Positions 1 through 9,600 of a DNA stretch of 64,000 nucleotides are shown piece by piece. The notes beneath the pieces are model-generated. The model was not told the origin of the DNA. It did no database searches and was given only the letters and a program-made list of their open reading frames with translations. Each line of letters begins with the position of its first letter. The first letter of the stretch is position 1. Source of the stretch: Siphonodentalium dalli. Taxonomy: Eukaryota > Mollusca > Scaphopoda > Gadilida > Siphonodentaliidae. Location of the stretch: the NCBI GenBank assembly GCA_032622095.1, contig CP136063.1, positions 122,904,723 to 122,968,722 on the forward strand, read 5' to 3'. The translations under genes were made by a program, and so were the position numbers.

Positions 1-122
1 TGTTCTCGGGTAATAAACTCGTACTAGCCAAATATTCCAAGTCAGATAGGGAAGCAAATAACTATCACTCAGCTATCAAATTGTTGACAAGATAAACTCG
101 AGGTTCTTGTAAGATAAGATAG

Positions 123-128
123 TTTATT
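123..128 (-). terminator. Candidate polyadenylation signal AATAAA
   Basis: A minus-strand AATAAA lies about 106 bases past the stop codon of the EF-hand precursor gene. Such hexamers are common in AT-rich DNA, so it is only supportive. Confidence 0.4.
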
Positions 129-233
129 ACAATACACCAGTGCAGGCAGTTGCAAATAACATAAAGTACAAGTAAATTAAACATAATATATAATATATGT
201 GCATATAACAGTAAACAAACCTATAACTACATC

Positions 234-430
234 CTACATACGATTCTTAATGAAATATAAATTTCCCATAATTTTCATTTCCCCATATTTATATATGTTC
301 TCCTTTGGAAGAATAACCGGATAATGTTGCACACCGGAATTCATAATTACTTTGTCTTCATTTTTCATTATAAAAATGAATTTATCATCATCGTTCATGT
401 TTGTAAAGTGTATGTTATTAGTGTTAGCAT
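234..430 (-). CDS. Exon 4: C-terminal tail, stop at 234-236
   Basis: The phase-1 acceptor ...CAAATCAG ends at 431, and the split codon G|AT gives Asp 163. Sixty-four residues then run to TAG. The tail is rich in Asn, Lys and Ile with no recognised domain. The frame is open and phase-compatible, but the pyrimidine tract is poor, so another terminal exon cannot be excluded. Confidence 0.6.
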
Positions 431-2395
431 CTGATTTGGTCATCACAATTAGATTTAATCTTATATGAATCTTATTAGTGGATCTTCAATAACATTCACA
501 CGGTGTACTCGTGCTATTTTGCCACCTAATTGCTAGGCTAATATGTTTTGTGCAACCACACCCCCTCCCCCGCCTGAGCCTGAAAATGTCATGGGAAATT
601 TCTTCAATCAGGAATCTCACAACAAAGTGTATTGAGTCTCACCTGCGTTGCTGTTGTCGTCATCGGTATCAAGATCTTCGTCATCAAATAAGAAGGGCGA
701 CTCCAAGAATTCATCACGGCTCAGTTTTCCGTCGTCTGCAAACAAATATGACATTGTTATTAGCGAGATCATTGAGTCGCGCCACATTTGATTCATCCAG
801 CCCCCGTTCCGAGATTTAAGTGCTACATGTCAAACTTCTGGAGGTGGAACTTTTGAATATTCATAATTCCATATATATATATGGAGCTTTTGAATATTCA
901 TGAATTCCCATATATGGAATAATGAATATTCAAAAGTTCCATATATATGAATGCACTTCCAGAAACTTTGACTCAGTAATCTCACTTATTAGCAACAAAT
1001 TATATGAGGTATATGTCAGGAGGTGGAAAGTTTAGACAGACCTACACATACAAGTAAAACTACTTAATTGTTAAGCTAAGTACACAAACTGAAGGAATCC
1101 ATGCTATCTGAAGACCGCACCAAACATATTATAATGTATCAACAAGTAAAATATAAAAAAGATTACTTTAATCGCATTGTTAGAATTGAAAATTGGGAAA
1201 GAGCGTTCTCAGCAAGTATAAAATATTATTGGAAATGAATAACTGCCATAAAACGTACATGATTTTAATTTATAGTAAAAAGGCTCGAATAACAATTTAA
1301 TATATAGAGAGCAACACTGCTTCAAGACTGTTAAACGAATGTTAGTTTGTGCTGGAAAATTGTAAGCATCCATTTTGCAAAAACTAATATAAACCTTTGG
1401 GCGGAGATGAGTTTTAGGTCATATTCCCAAAGCCAAATTCCCAGCTGACCATCTATCTCTAATAATGTGGCATATTCACCGGCGATTGCTCCCTGCATAC
1501 CAATAGTTGTATTAATTGACCCATCCTTGTTTCCAACTGATGCTGAGTAAGGCGTGTAAATGTTTACCAATGTTAGGGAGTGAGACGCACCAGCTAGCCC
1601 CTTGTAGACGCGTCCCTGCAGACAATATATAATACGTGCACTAACCGTTCAAATCTGCAAACGAAAAGGGCTTCTTAAAACTCTCCGCAGGATCTCCGAC
1701 TCTTTTTGAGAATTCTGACTTGGATACGAGTCCGTCCGTATCACTGTCATATTCATCAAAATTTTGTGGAAGGAGTGAAATGCTACCTTCCTTTTCCTGC
1801 AAACAGAACAGATGTAGATAATATTATGTTCCGTGCAAGACAGTATAGCAAACGATAGATTATAGTTGAACAAAATCTATCGCCACTCTATACTATTTTT
1901 GCGTATATATTTATTGGTCTGAAATGTTCGTGATTATTTTAATCTTCATTGTAACATGTGAATCTTGGATATTTACACAATTTGTTTCTCAGATTCTTTT
2001 AGCAATGGAGATGATAATATATACAATTTAAGAGTTTGTAACACTTCCAGAGAAATTCTTTGATGAACATAATCTGTATTTGTTGCCTGGATTTATGTAA
2101 AACGTGCGTTTGGACATAATTAACACTGATAGCACAAATGCCCTTTATATACCTGCAAAGCTTCTCTCCTCTTTCTGCCACACAATCTGTGGCAGGCGTA
2201 ACTGCATGCGATCTGTCCACCAACATTCGGTATACCACGACATGACCTCGGACACGTGATTGGGCACAACGGTCGTACAATGCGTCTGAGTCGGATTCTG
2301 CGCAGTCGAAGTCTGATCCTCCAAGCATCTCCGCTGTCCGATAACATTGTTACCACGACCAGCACCAACACAGATAGGGATATCAGGGTGTTCAT
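234..2395 (-). CDS. Spliced gene: secreted Arg/Cys-rich peptide precursor with two EF-hands
   Basis: Read on the minus strand as join(2153..2395, 1646..1796, 643..735, 234..430), 227 residues. All junctions are GT/AG and phases match (0, 1, 1). Residues 1-24 form a signal peptide (MNTLISLSVL start, hydrophobic core, GDA cleavage site). Residues 25-43 start with Trp and hold nine Arg. Cysteines at 44, 48, 52, 64, 68 and 72 make CxxxCxxxC-x11-CxxxCxxxC. GRKRR (73-77) looks like an amidation Gly plus a furin-type site. The rest is acidic: EF-hand loop 1 at 98-109 (D98, D100, D102, G103, E109), loop 2 at 129-140 (D129, N131, D133, G134, E140), then an Asp-rich stretch 149-158. Inference: the mature product is a cationic antimicrobial-type peptide with three disulfides, and the EF-hand part is a charge-balancing propeptide. 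I recognise the architecture, not a named gene. The last exon is least certain because its acceptor has a weak pyrimidine tract. Confidence 0.82.
643..735 (-). CDS. Exon 3: rest of second EF-hand and acidic stretch
   Basis: The acceptor TTTGTTTGCAG ends at 736 and the donor is GCAG|GTGAGA (GT at 641-642). The split codon G|AC gives Asp 132, and DGKLSRDEF completes the second calcium loop. The EF-hand consensus restored exactly across the junction is strong evidence that the splice is real. An Asp-rich tail follows. Confidence 0.82.
759..989. mobile_element. CArG-box MITE, copy 1 (in intron 2 of the EF-hand precursor gene)
   Basis: An inverted-repeat element with ends like TAGCGAGATCATTGAGTC and AATAAGTGAGATTACTGAGT. 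The centre repeats GAATATTC and CCATATATGG. It is the sister of 2741-2997 and starts about 23 bases upstream (in transcript terms) of the exon 3 acceptor. Confidence 0.7.
1331..1620 (-). pseudogene. Coding-like fragment of unknown family inside intron 2
   Basis: A minus-strand reading contains MQGAIAGEYATLLEIDGQLG and is open for about 79 codons. A diverged copy of the underlying DNA with a stop occurs near 16060-16135. It does not join the EF-hand gene in phase. I read it as an old repeat or duplicated gene fragment; no domain recognised. Confidence 0.3.
1646..1796 (-). CDS. Exon 2: first EF-hand and entry helix of the second
   Basis: The acceptor TCTGTTTGCAG ends at 1797 and the donor is AACG|GTTAGT (GT at 1644-1645), phase 0 in and 1 out. 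It encodes residues 82-131, including a perfect EF-hand loop DSDTDGLVSKSE. The last codons (FADLN) begin the second loop, which is completed only after splicing to exon 3. Confidence 0.82.
1900..2120. repeat. Dispersed repeat in intron 1, related to 16.4 kb and 27.4 kb copies
   Basis: The motif near 2097-2112 (TGTAAAACGTGCGTTTG) and the neighbouring AGAGAAATTCTTTGATGAAC recur in diverged form at about 16425-16500 and 27430-27500, flanked by an ATGAAGATG-type stretch. Confidence 0.45.
2153..2395 (-). CDS. Exon 1: signal peptide and six-Cys cationic peptide
   Basis: Encodes residues 1-81. An in-frame upstream Met exists at 2467, but the Met at 2393-2395 directly precedes the hydrophobic signal sequence, so I chose it. 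A TTGTAG that could be an acceptor lies 8 bases upstream of this ATG, so a 5' non-coding exon further right is possible. The donor is CAG|GTATAT (GT at 2151-2152), phase 0. Two other long frames over this interval are shadows. Confidence 0.8.
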
Positions 2396-2652
2396 ATTGT
2401 GACCTACAATATATATATTGGTTTGGAACCTTCTGTGTGTGGCATGTAATATAAGGATTCCATTCACACGTGCAGTATTTTTCTTTCCGGAACATTGTTC
2501 CGTTTAAAAACGGGTTGTTTTAACAGTGTAGATGCATTGTCCACATTGTGGAAAACAACAGTTTACTCTTAAATATTACAAGACAAGGTGATGTCATCCC
2601 CGTGTTCCCATACTATTCGAAGCTATAGTATGATATTGATAATTGGTAAAAC

Positions 2653-2672
2653 GATTGATTGATTGATTGTTT
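2653..2672. repeat. GATT microsatellite
   Basis: A short (GATT)n run. Such runs often mark SINE or LINE tails, but no adjacent body was recognised. Confidence 0.5.
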
Positions 2673-2740
2673 GTTTATTTGTACAATATTTATAAACATA
2701 TGCTAACAATGAAAAATTCAAAACTAAACACGTTTATATA

Positions 2741-2997
2741 ATAAGCGAGATGACTGAGTCGCGACCATATTGGATCCATCCAGCCCCCATTCCGCGGTTT
2801 AAGTGCTATAAGTCAAAGTTCTGGATTAGCATTCCATATATGGAGTTCGGAATATTCATGAATTCCATATATGGAAATCATGAATATTCAAAAGCTCCAT
2901 ATATGGAATGCTACTTCAGAACGTTGACCTGTAGCACTAAAATGCGGAACGGGACTGGATGGATCCAATATGGTAGCGACTCAGTAATCTCGGTTAT
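2741..2997. mobile_element. CArG-box MITE, copy 2 (upstream of the EF-hand precursor gene)
   Basis: Terminal inverted repeats of about 80 bp: ATAAGCGAGATGACTGAGTC at the left, and on the other strand ATAACCGAGATTACTGAGTC. The centre holds three CCATATATGG decamers, each an exact CC(A/T)6GG CArG match, and repeated GAATATTC. It lies about 345 bp from the start codon on the promoter side. Confidence 0.75.
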
Positions 2998-3119
2998 TGT
3001 ACAGGAGCGGATGGCCAAAATGGGTCGTCTTCCTGTCGCCCCCCATATTATGAAAATGTAATACAAACAATATAACAACTACAGAAATAAAAAAAAGATT
3101 GCAAGATCAGATGCCTGAA

Positions 3120-3610
3120 ACCCATCGGACCCCTGTACTGAACATAACAGGGACGTGGTTAGAGGGTCGTGTGGGGGCACCTTGAAATTTCGAACTGCAC
3201 CCTTTCATTGAACCAGATCAATTTTGGCAAATTCATCATGTTCGCGAAATACCATTAAGCACCCCCCCCCCGGGATGGAATGTTTCAGTTGACACCTCAA
3301 ACTTTCCAACTATTTGACATTTCGAACCTGACCCCCCCTAAGGTTGGGGAATTTCAACTGGTGGCAATTTCAGTCCAAGATTTTGACAAAAAGTAGAAAA
3401 AAATATGCTACTGTTGTTCTAAAATCCACTAATTTCTTGTTTGAAAATCAGACTATGAGAACAATTTCAACCTATATGTAGTGTAAAATTTCCAACTAAT
3501 GTTGTGTCAGGCAAGAAATTTCCAACCATATGAAAATTTGACCAAAGTTGTGGTATAGACCCCCCCCCCCCCCCATCCGGTCGTTCAAGAGTTTAAAATT
3601 TAGATTGATG
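3120..3610. repeat. GGGACGTGG / poly-C decayed repeat, copy 1
   Basis: It starts near AACAGGGACGTGGTTAGAGG and has C runs (3261-3271, 3561-3574) interleaved with AATTTCCAAC and GTTGGAAATT-like motifs. The same vocabulary recurs at 9090-9370, 19376-19700, 20730-21120 and 21870-22280. No protein frame survives; class unknown. Confidence 0.5.
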
Positions 3611-4010
3611 CAGGAAACTGATGTAGGAACGGCCGGAGAACCTCTATAACTTACTATGTTTGTGTGGTTGATTTTATGCCTCCATTTCTATTTACTGCCC
3701 ATGCTGTTGGAAACCATTGTTGCATGTTTCAAACGATGTTTTCGGGGGGGGGGGGGTAAAATTTACATGCATGTACTACCAAAATTTTCAACCACACCAT
3801 TCGTTCCATTTCATAAACACAACGTTTGAACTATATACGCTTGATTGTCAAATCTTTCGCTGATAAACGGGTTTTTGCTTGTTTTTGTTTTTGTAACGAC
3901 AAGTCCCTATACATGGGCAGCGATTCTGCCAACGAGTCGCTCCATATAATTTACACAAAAGGGTGAAATTTCGGGAAACCAATTTGGGAAAATCAATTAT
4001 TAAAAAAAAA
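3610..4010. other. No gene seen
   Basis: Contains a 13-base G run near 3745 and AT-rich sequence. I see no frame, splice pair or RNA gene here. Confidence 0.4.
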
Positions 4011-4015
4011 TAACT

Positions 4016-4330
4016 ATGAACTCTCTATTCCGATTCATTTACTCCAGCAGAATGTTCTATGCTAAAGCATCATTGGTCATTGGTGAGGAGTTATCCCATA
4101 TAGGAAATGTTCAGATAATAAGGTTAACACTTTCTATACTATGGCAGAGTTATCCCAAAAAGGAAATGTTCAGAAATACGTTAACCCTTTCTAAACTATA
4201 GCATAGTTAATACTAATGATGATTAGTTATCCCATGTTCAGATAATAATAACTTTCTATAGTAAAGCATCACTGATGATACCCATGTAATTTATCCCATA
4301 GGAACTGTCCAGATAATAAGTTCAACAAAC
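4016..4330 (+). repeat. Short degenerate tandem repeat
   Basis: About four imperfect units built on TTATCCCATATAGGAAATGT, CAGATAATAAG and CTTTCTATACTA. The AGGAAATGTTCAGATAATA motif, inverted, recurs in the 62.5 kb array, so the two are probably related. The 61-codon frame across it is a repeat read-through. Confidence 0.5.
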
Positions 4331-4876
4331 GACTATGTTGGAACCTATTAGCAGAGATACTATATATAGACAGTCCCCCTAATTAATAGGACTCCTTCTG
4401 CACTTTTATTTATCTGTCTTCGGCTTTTATCGTCTTGTAACGTCCCTCCGAATGAATAATATATCATTCCAATGTTCACCGTTTAACTGAGCAGGAGAAG
4501 CTATTTAGTATATAGGCATGGTTAAACGTGCATTCAGTGTTATAGATATCCAGTTACAATAACAACAATCTACAAGAAAACCATAGTCAGAAATGGTAAC
4601 GCCACCAAGATCATATTATATTAGCCATAAATATAAATTATAATATAAAATATATTGGTTACAAGAATGCACCGCCTCAGAATTCCGTTCAAACAACTAA
4701 TCCTTCAAATTATTACAAAAAACTACGGCTTATTACTGCAGGTTTTTCATTCACCAAACCAGAAAGCTTCTAAATGCGGATAAAAAATTGGGTTCCCGCC
4801 ATAAAATCTTCAAGTGTGCATGGCCCAGCCATTGTTCATACCTAAACATCGAACGGAATTAACGCGGTCATAATAG

Positions 4877-5110
4877 TTACATATATACTGCAACTATAAG
4901 ACATCCAGAATACACACCCCACGAAAACCCGAAATGTGTTGTCCTGCGATATATCACATCGCTATAGCTCAATTTGACAATGGCCAGATTAGCCTTTCTA
5001 CAATATCCTAAAACAATAAAGCTTCTCAAATCATCGGCATAGTCAATAGAATTTTCACGAACTTGGACATTCAAACTACATCTTTTACCGGTCTCGGGGT
5101 CGCAGTACAA
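4877..5110 (-). pseudogene. Unassigned coding-like fragment (DPET motif)
   Basis: The minus strand reads YCDPETGKRCSLNVQ then ADDLRSFIVL. A similar DPDTRRLVIL reading occurs at about 8900-8990 on the same strand. I recognise no family; similarity over so few residues may be chance. Confidence 0.2.
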
Positions 5111-5406
5111 CTTTAACGCGTCCCAAAATAGCCGGAAAAAAACAATTATCTATTTATAAAATCCCCATTGGTCCACAGATTTCTAAAATTTGCCCAACAG
5201 TATACACCGGTGGCGTTAATAAAATCTACTTTAACACAATTTGCTGTGTGTTCTGTTACAAAAATGTTGAAAAACAAATGTGACATATATTTTTTTTATA
5301 TAAGATATATAACTAGACATATACGTAATATCATTTGGTTAATTGAAACATTAACAAAATAATTGTAAAACATCTAAAACATTGAGTTGAGGTGGGTAGG
5401 TGGTAA

Positions 5407-5821
5407 GACATTAATATCGAAGATAGTAGTTGCAGGCTATGCTCTTCGTCAAGCTTTGGCGATGAATTCCACTACTTGTTTAAGTGTGAACAATTTAATT
5501 TACTTAGAAACCGCCTACTGCCGAAAGAATTCACAGAAAGGCCAAATGTTATAGTCATAAGCGAATTGCTAAATACAAAAGACAAACAGTTATATATGTA
5601 TGCGACATGCTATAAAGGAGATTAGGAAGGTATATTACCCTTTGGTTCAATGATATCATAAATGTGTATGTTACATGTATATCTGATCCTATGTGTTTCA
5701 TATACCACTTGTATGTTCTAGATGAGCCATGTTGACCATATGTATATAGGTAAATATTGTACACATATCATTATCTCCATATCTTTATTAAGGGAGTGAG
5801 AAATAAATGAATTGATTGAAA
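5407..5821 (+). mobile_element. Non-LTR retrotransposon 3' end (C-terminus plus tail)
   Basis: The frame 5407-5625 encodes 72 residues with CRLC-x7-GDEFHYLFKC, the CCHC-type motif found after the reverse transcriptase domain in Jockey/CR1-like elements, then a weakly hydrophobic C-terminus and TAG. A non-coding 3' region ends in AATAAATGAATTGATTG near 5821. Upstream the frame is closed by TAA at 5404-5406, so this is a 5'-truncated, dead copy. The motif match is established knowledge; clade assignment is inference. Confidence 0.72.
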
Positions 5822-6320
5822 ATGTATTAAATAAATGCATAGAAAATTCTATATCAAACAAAATAGGGTATTTCTTATTGCATTTCTTGGTCTAAATATC
5901 AACGTATAAACGAGAGTCGAAATAGGAAGTAAAATAAATGTAACACACATTAGCATGACACCCTGAATAAACCTTTAAATAAATGGCTCGGTTTGTCTCA
6001 AGCATTTAACACTTTAATAAAGCGTTTTCTGTTTGTTTATTCCTGATATGGTACAAACAAAGAGTGTATTGCGACTCTTCAGTTAGTTTATTCATGATAA
6101 TGTTACACATACAGAACGTTCGATCGCTTCAATTCTGTTTGGAGCGTATGAAGAAATTAATAAATTGATGACTATAGACTTGCAGTATAAGATATTATGT
6201 GCGGCTATGTATAGGGTCCGTATTATGATTATTTAGAAACATGAAACATGGCAAGAAAACAGATTGACCTAAAGATGTCATATCGGATTTGACACCAGAA
6301 AACCACCATCTGCACACACG

Positions 6321-6615
6321 CAATCCTGCAAATAGCGTGTCTGTCATTTGCAGAATGAGGTCCCTAGAGGGTGAATTAAATGATGCTATATCCCGCACAG
6401 TTTTAGTTACTTTTTCAGAAGATAAAATGCATAATCGAGGTGGCCAATGGGTGAACATCACCAACTTCAATGGGGAACTTCAATCTGATCCTAGGTCTAC
6501 CATAGCAGTTGAAGGCCTATACAGAACGAGGTCCACAGAGGCGTAGCTAGCATCACTAAATTCACCCTCTGGGGACCTTATTCTGCAAATGACAGACACG
6601 CTATTTGCAGACTTG
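6321..6615. mobile_element. hAT-like hairpin MITE (GAATGAGG family), copy 1
   Basis: Ends read CAATCCTGCAAATAGCGTGT and, inverted, CAAGTCTGCAAATAGCGTGT, followed by the family core TCATTTGCAGAATGAGGTCC and AGAGGGTGAATT. A middle segment (about 6405-6510) matches the middle of the copy at 53938-54381. Flanks CACACACG and CACATATG agree at 6 of 8 positions. Confidence 0.75.
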
Positions 6616-7020
6616 CACATATGCTATATCAGAATCGTCTTACAAATGAGGGAGTTTCAACGCATTTTGAAATTTTATCAGCCTATAGCAACAATTCAAA
6701 TGAACGTCTCCTATAAACAAAGTTCATACTTCCGTTGCCTAAACGCGGTAAATAATAAAGAGCGTTCTCATCATGAGCTTTTTGTGTGATCGCTTTCGAC
6801 GTACTATACTTGTGGATGATATGTTGATTTTCGAGATTTTTTCAGTTTGCTCTTGCATAGTAAGCTGAAAATTGGCTAAGGACATTTTTGTCAAACTCGG
6901 TGTCAAATCGGAACGGGCATCTTTAAATTGAATTCAAGTTTCCTGACAGGTCTCCACATTACAGCAACAACACGAACAATCTAATTAGCATCGATTTGTG
7001 CTTTCTTCTTTGAGATAATT
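6616..7020. other. No gene seen
   Basis: AT-rich spacer. It includes GCATCTTTAAATTGAA near 6920, resembling the end motif of the element at 7025-7483. No coding evidence. Confidence 0.4.
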
Positions 7021-7024
7021 TTTT

Positions 7025-7483
7025 TTTTAAAGGTACTCAATCCGATTCGATGGTCCCCATATCATCAGATTCCAACAACAACATTTTTTGAATTGTCGCT
7101 TCAGTTATCAGAATCGAGTAATTCCCCAAAAATAATGCTTACCACAGTCAAATATAGTATAAAATTGTCCAAAACCTGTTATTTGTTAACATTTTGTTGA
7201 ACGACATTTTGCCGGTTTGTCAAATATCTGACACAAAAAATCCCACTTGATTTTAGAGCTATCCATCTTCATCCGCAATTTGGTCAGAGAAAGTCTTTTC
7301 GTCGACTGTTTACTGGGCCACATAAAATTATCGGTGGTGAAATATAATAGATTTCAAACATCGATATCTGATCAATCCGAGCTTTGATGGGTGGGTTCCT
7401 CGACTCAAATCAAATATTTTTTACCCCCGGCGAAGCCAAGGAAATAGTATTTTGGGAACGTAAATTCGGATTATGCATCTTTA
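7025..7483. mobile_element. Candidate TTTAAAG-ended MITE
   Basis: The left end TTTAAAGGTACTCAATCCGA and the right end, inverted, TTTAAAGATGCATAATCCGA share most positions. The interior is non-coding. Only one complete copy is seen, so boundaries are approximate. Confidence 0.4.
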
Positions 7484-7576
7484 AACCCAATATGAACATA
7501 TAAACTAGTAGGCCTATACAATATATACAATATAAATACCAAATAAACTGGCTTACAAGGTCACGGTAAATACTGT

Positions 7577-7644
7577 TAGGCCAATGCATTATCGTATATA
7601 TGCGCGAGGTGTCCTATGTCTCGCATATATAAGAGAATGCAGAG
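7577..7644. repeat. Lone decayed CCAATGCATT hairpin
   Basis: GGCCAATGCATTATCGTATA, then CTCGCATATATAAGAGAATG, is one diverged hairpin of the type found in pairs in the TTAA families further right. Its flanks lack the usual ends. Confidence 0.6.
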
Positions 7645-7714
7645 GGTTTTTGAAAATTTCAGGAAGCTCCAGCCATGCATGCAATGTTTAGACCGTTAAA
7701 TACTGATTGGTAGC

Positions 7715-8095
7715 TTAAAGTGATGTGAAACACTCCGGTATGGTGATAAAATAGAAATGGAGAATAATCTTGTTCAAAGTAGTAATTTTTGCAAAATAGT
7801 ATGTCCAAATTGACAACACACACTGTCATTCTTATATATGAATTAATTGCAGTGACTCGCGATGGCGAAATCGTTTTTGTTAGTTTATCGTCGATCGATG
7901 CGTCCCGAATCGAGTAGTAAATATTTACAATTGAGGATAGTTCTGACTATGTTTTCTATATATGGAGTGGTATGGTCGATTTGCTTAAAATTTTCGGCGA
8001 TGTTTGTAGAATGTTACGTTCCTCCAGTTGTCATAGCGCCTGAATACTAACTTATCAGTTTAACGCACCCGAACAAGTACATAATATGTCTTTAA
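7715..8095 (+). mobile_element. TTAA-bounded 370-bp MITE, copy 1
   Basis: It begins TTAAAGTGATGTGAAACACT and ends CATAATATGTCTTTAA. Two further near-full copies (32513-32885, 50954-51319) define the same boundaries, TTAA at each end. Copies differ mostly at CpG sites (CG in one, TG or CA in another). The 62-codon frame at 7862-8050 is broken in the other copies, so I do not call it a gene. Confidence 0.75.
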
Positions 8096-8211
8096 ACTAC
8101 CAGAACAATTTCAACTTATTTTTGGACTGAAATTTCCAACGAATGAATGCTCGAATTATATTGAAAATTTTGATCAATCCTCACCCCTATATATAAGTTA
8201 CAAGGACTCAC

Positions 8212-8366
8212 CTTTATTTGCGTATTTTCTGTATATGATGTAGATTTCTGTAGACGATGGTTCCAATATTGTGAGTATAGTATTCCTCCGTTTAGATGTG
8301 TGCTGGGTTTGGAAACATCTCTCATATTTATACCGTTATCTTTGCGGATGCGGTTCGCCGTTTGCT
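8212..8366 (-). CDS. Candidate exon with strong donor, unassigned
   Basis: The minus frame RQQTANRIRKDNG... is open up to an excellent donor, AAAG|GTGAGT (GT at 8210-8211); a possible acceptor is GCGTCAG at about 8367. Its phase (0) does not match the candidate exon at 8505-8621, so they may not belong to one transcript. No family recognised. Confidence 0.25.
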
Positions 8367-8504
8367 GACGCAAACGCGGACATGCGGCGAAGGATGTAGA
8401 AATGGTCTATTATACCAGGAACCGTGAAATCTTACCAATGGACCAATGAACTTAGAGAATAATAAAGTTTCAAAACTACTTAATTAACATAAGAACTACA
8501 TTAC

Positions 8505-8621
8505 CAGGAATCGCGGTTGCAGAAACCGGATCTCTATATAACAGCTGACTGTCGAATCTTGGAATCAGACCAGTAAGAACACAGCGGAGACAAAATACAT
8601 GTGCACAATCATCAGCTCCGC
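8505..8621 (-). CDS. Candidate internal exon, Cys-containing, unassigned
   Basis: The minus strand reads TTTTTTCTCAAG| then 117 bases then |GTAATG. The open frame gives GADDCAHVFCLRCVLTGLIP... (38 codons) with symmetric phase 1. A phase-1 donor TATGTAC|GTAAGC near 8763 in a 67-codon minus frame starting at 8942 could precede it. Splice signals look real; the protein is not recognised. Confidence 0.3.
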
Positions 8622-8640
8622 CTTGAGAAAAAACAAAAAC

Positions 8641-8742
8641 AAAAACACTGATGCTGACTGAACAATTAATAGCATCTGAACCAATCGTCACAAAAACACT
8701 GATGCTGACTGAACAATTAATAGCCTCTGAACCAATCGTCAC
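8641..8742 (+). repeat. 51-bp tandem duplication
   Basis: Two nearly identical 51-bp units starting AAAAACACTGATGCTGACTG, differing at one base. It sits in the presumed intron between the two candidate exons and looks recent. Confidence 0.8.
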
Positions 8743-9089
8743 CCTTGCTGAATCGGCTTACGTACATAACGTACATTCAGCGGAATCGACGAAAAGTACC
8801 GAGGTCCGAGTCCGATTGCCTCTGAGCATGTGATGAGTGAAGCCATTGGTAAAATAAATTCGGTCGTGACAATAAGGGAAATCCTCCAGGATGTTTTTGA
8901 TTGCCAATAATAATATGGTATCATGCAAATGGAGGATAACAAGACGTCTCGTATCGGGGTCGGGATAACGGATCATACCGTATTGCCCCATAAGGTATAT
9001 CCATACTCTACATTGAAAAACCCCCTTCTTAAAACTAAACTTAAATTATATGTAAACCTGGGGATATTTATTTGAAGAAAAAAAGATGA

Positions 9090-9370
9090 ATATATTAGGT
9101 GCAGGGACGTGACGAAAGTGCAGAGGGTTGGGGGGTGAAACACATCACCCCAACAATAATAGGTTGAAATTGTTATTATAGTTTGATTTTCAAACAATTT
9201 ATTAGGGGGGGGGGGTGGTTTATTGATTTTGGAACAATATTTGCATATTTTCCTACTTTTTGTAAAAATCTTGAACTGTAATGGCCATCAGTTGGAAATT
9301 TTCCAACATTGAGGGGGGTGTCAGGTTGGAAATTTCCAACACCTGGTCCTCGCCCGTATAGTCCCGTGCA
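9090..9370. repeat. GGGACGTGG / poly-C decayed repeat, copy 2
   Basis: GGGACGTGACGAAAGTGCAG, a G run at 9205-9215, then CATCAGTTGGAAATTTTCCA and GTCAGGTTGGAAATTTCCAA. It aligns over most of its length with 19376-19700. No surviving frame. Confidence 0.6.
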
Positions 9371-9503
9371 TTTGTCTGGAGTTATAGATCACTAGAAATT
9401 GGGATTTATGCAATTTTCAGGTTAAAAAATCTTAATGTTCTCATACTGGGTATACATGTAATATAACCACTATATTATAGCAGGGTTACAGGGAGTTGCC
9501 CAG

Positions 9504-9600
9504 GTTAAAGTGATGTGAAACCCTCTTATGTGGACATTTAGTGGGAATAGAGAATGCCCTTGCCCAAGGGCATTCTCGTATTCTCATAAAGTGTATACCC
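9504..9600 (+). mobile_element. Truncated TTAA 370-bp MITE with small hairpin
   Basis: TTAAAGTGATGTGAAACCCT matches the left end of the 370-bp family, after which similarity fades. A perfect 12-bp stem with a 4-base loop (GAGAATGCCCTT...AAGGGCATTCTC) lies at 9550-9577. Confidence 0.5.

Noticed and set aside
1620-1645. A 30-base micro-intron joining exon 2 to the 1331-1620 reading
   Set aside because: It shifts the frame and breaks the EF-hand loop; splicing to 735 restores the exact EF-hand consensus.
2120-2495. Two longer alternative minus frames over exon 1
   Set aside because: Shadows of the signal-peptide frame. They lack a signal sequence and do not join the EF-hand exons in phase.
7862-8050. 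62-codon frame in the 370-bp TTAA MITE
   Set aside because: Stops and indels break it in the copies at 32.5 and 51 kb, so it is not under coding constraint.
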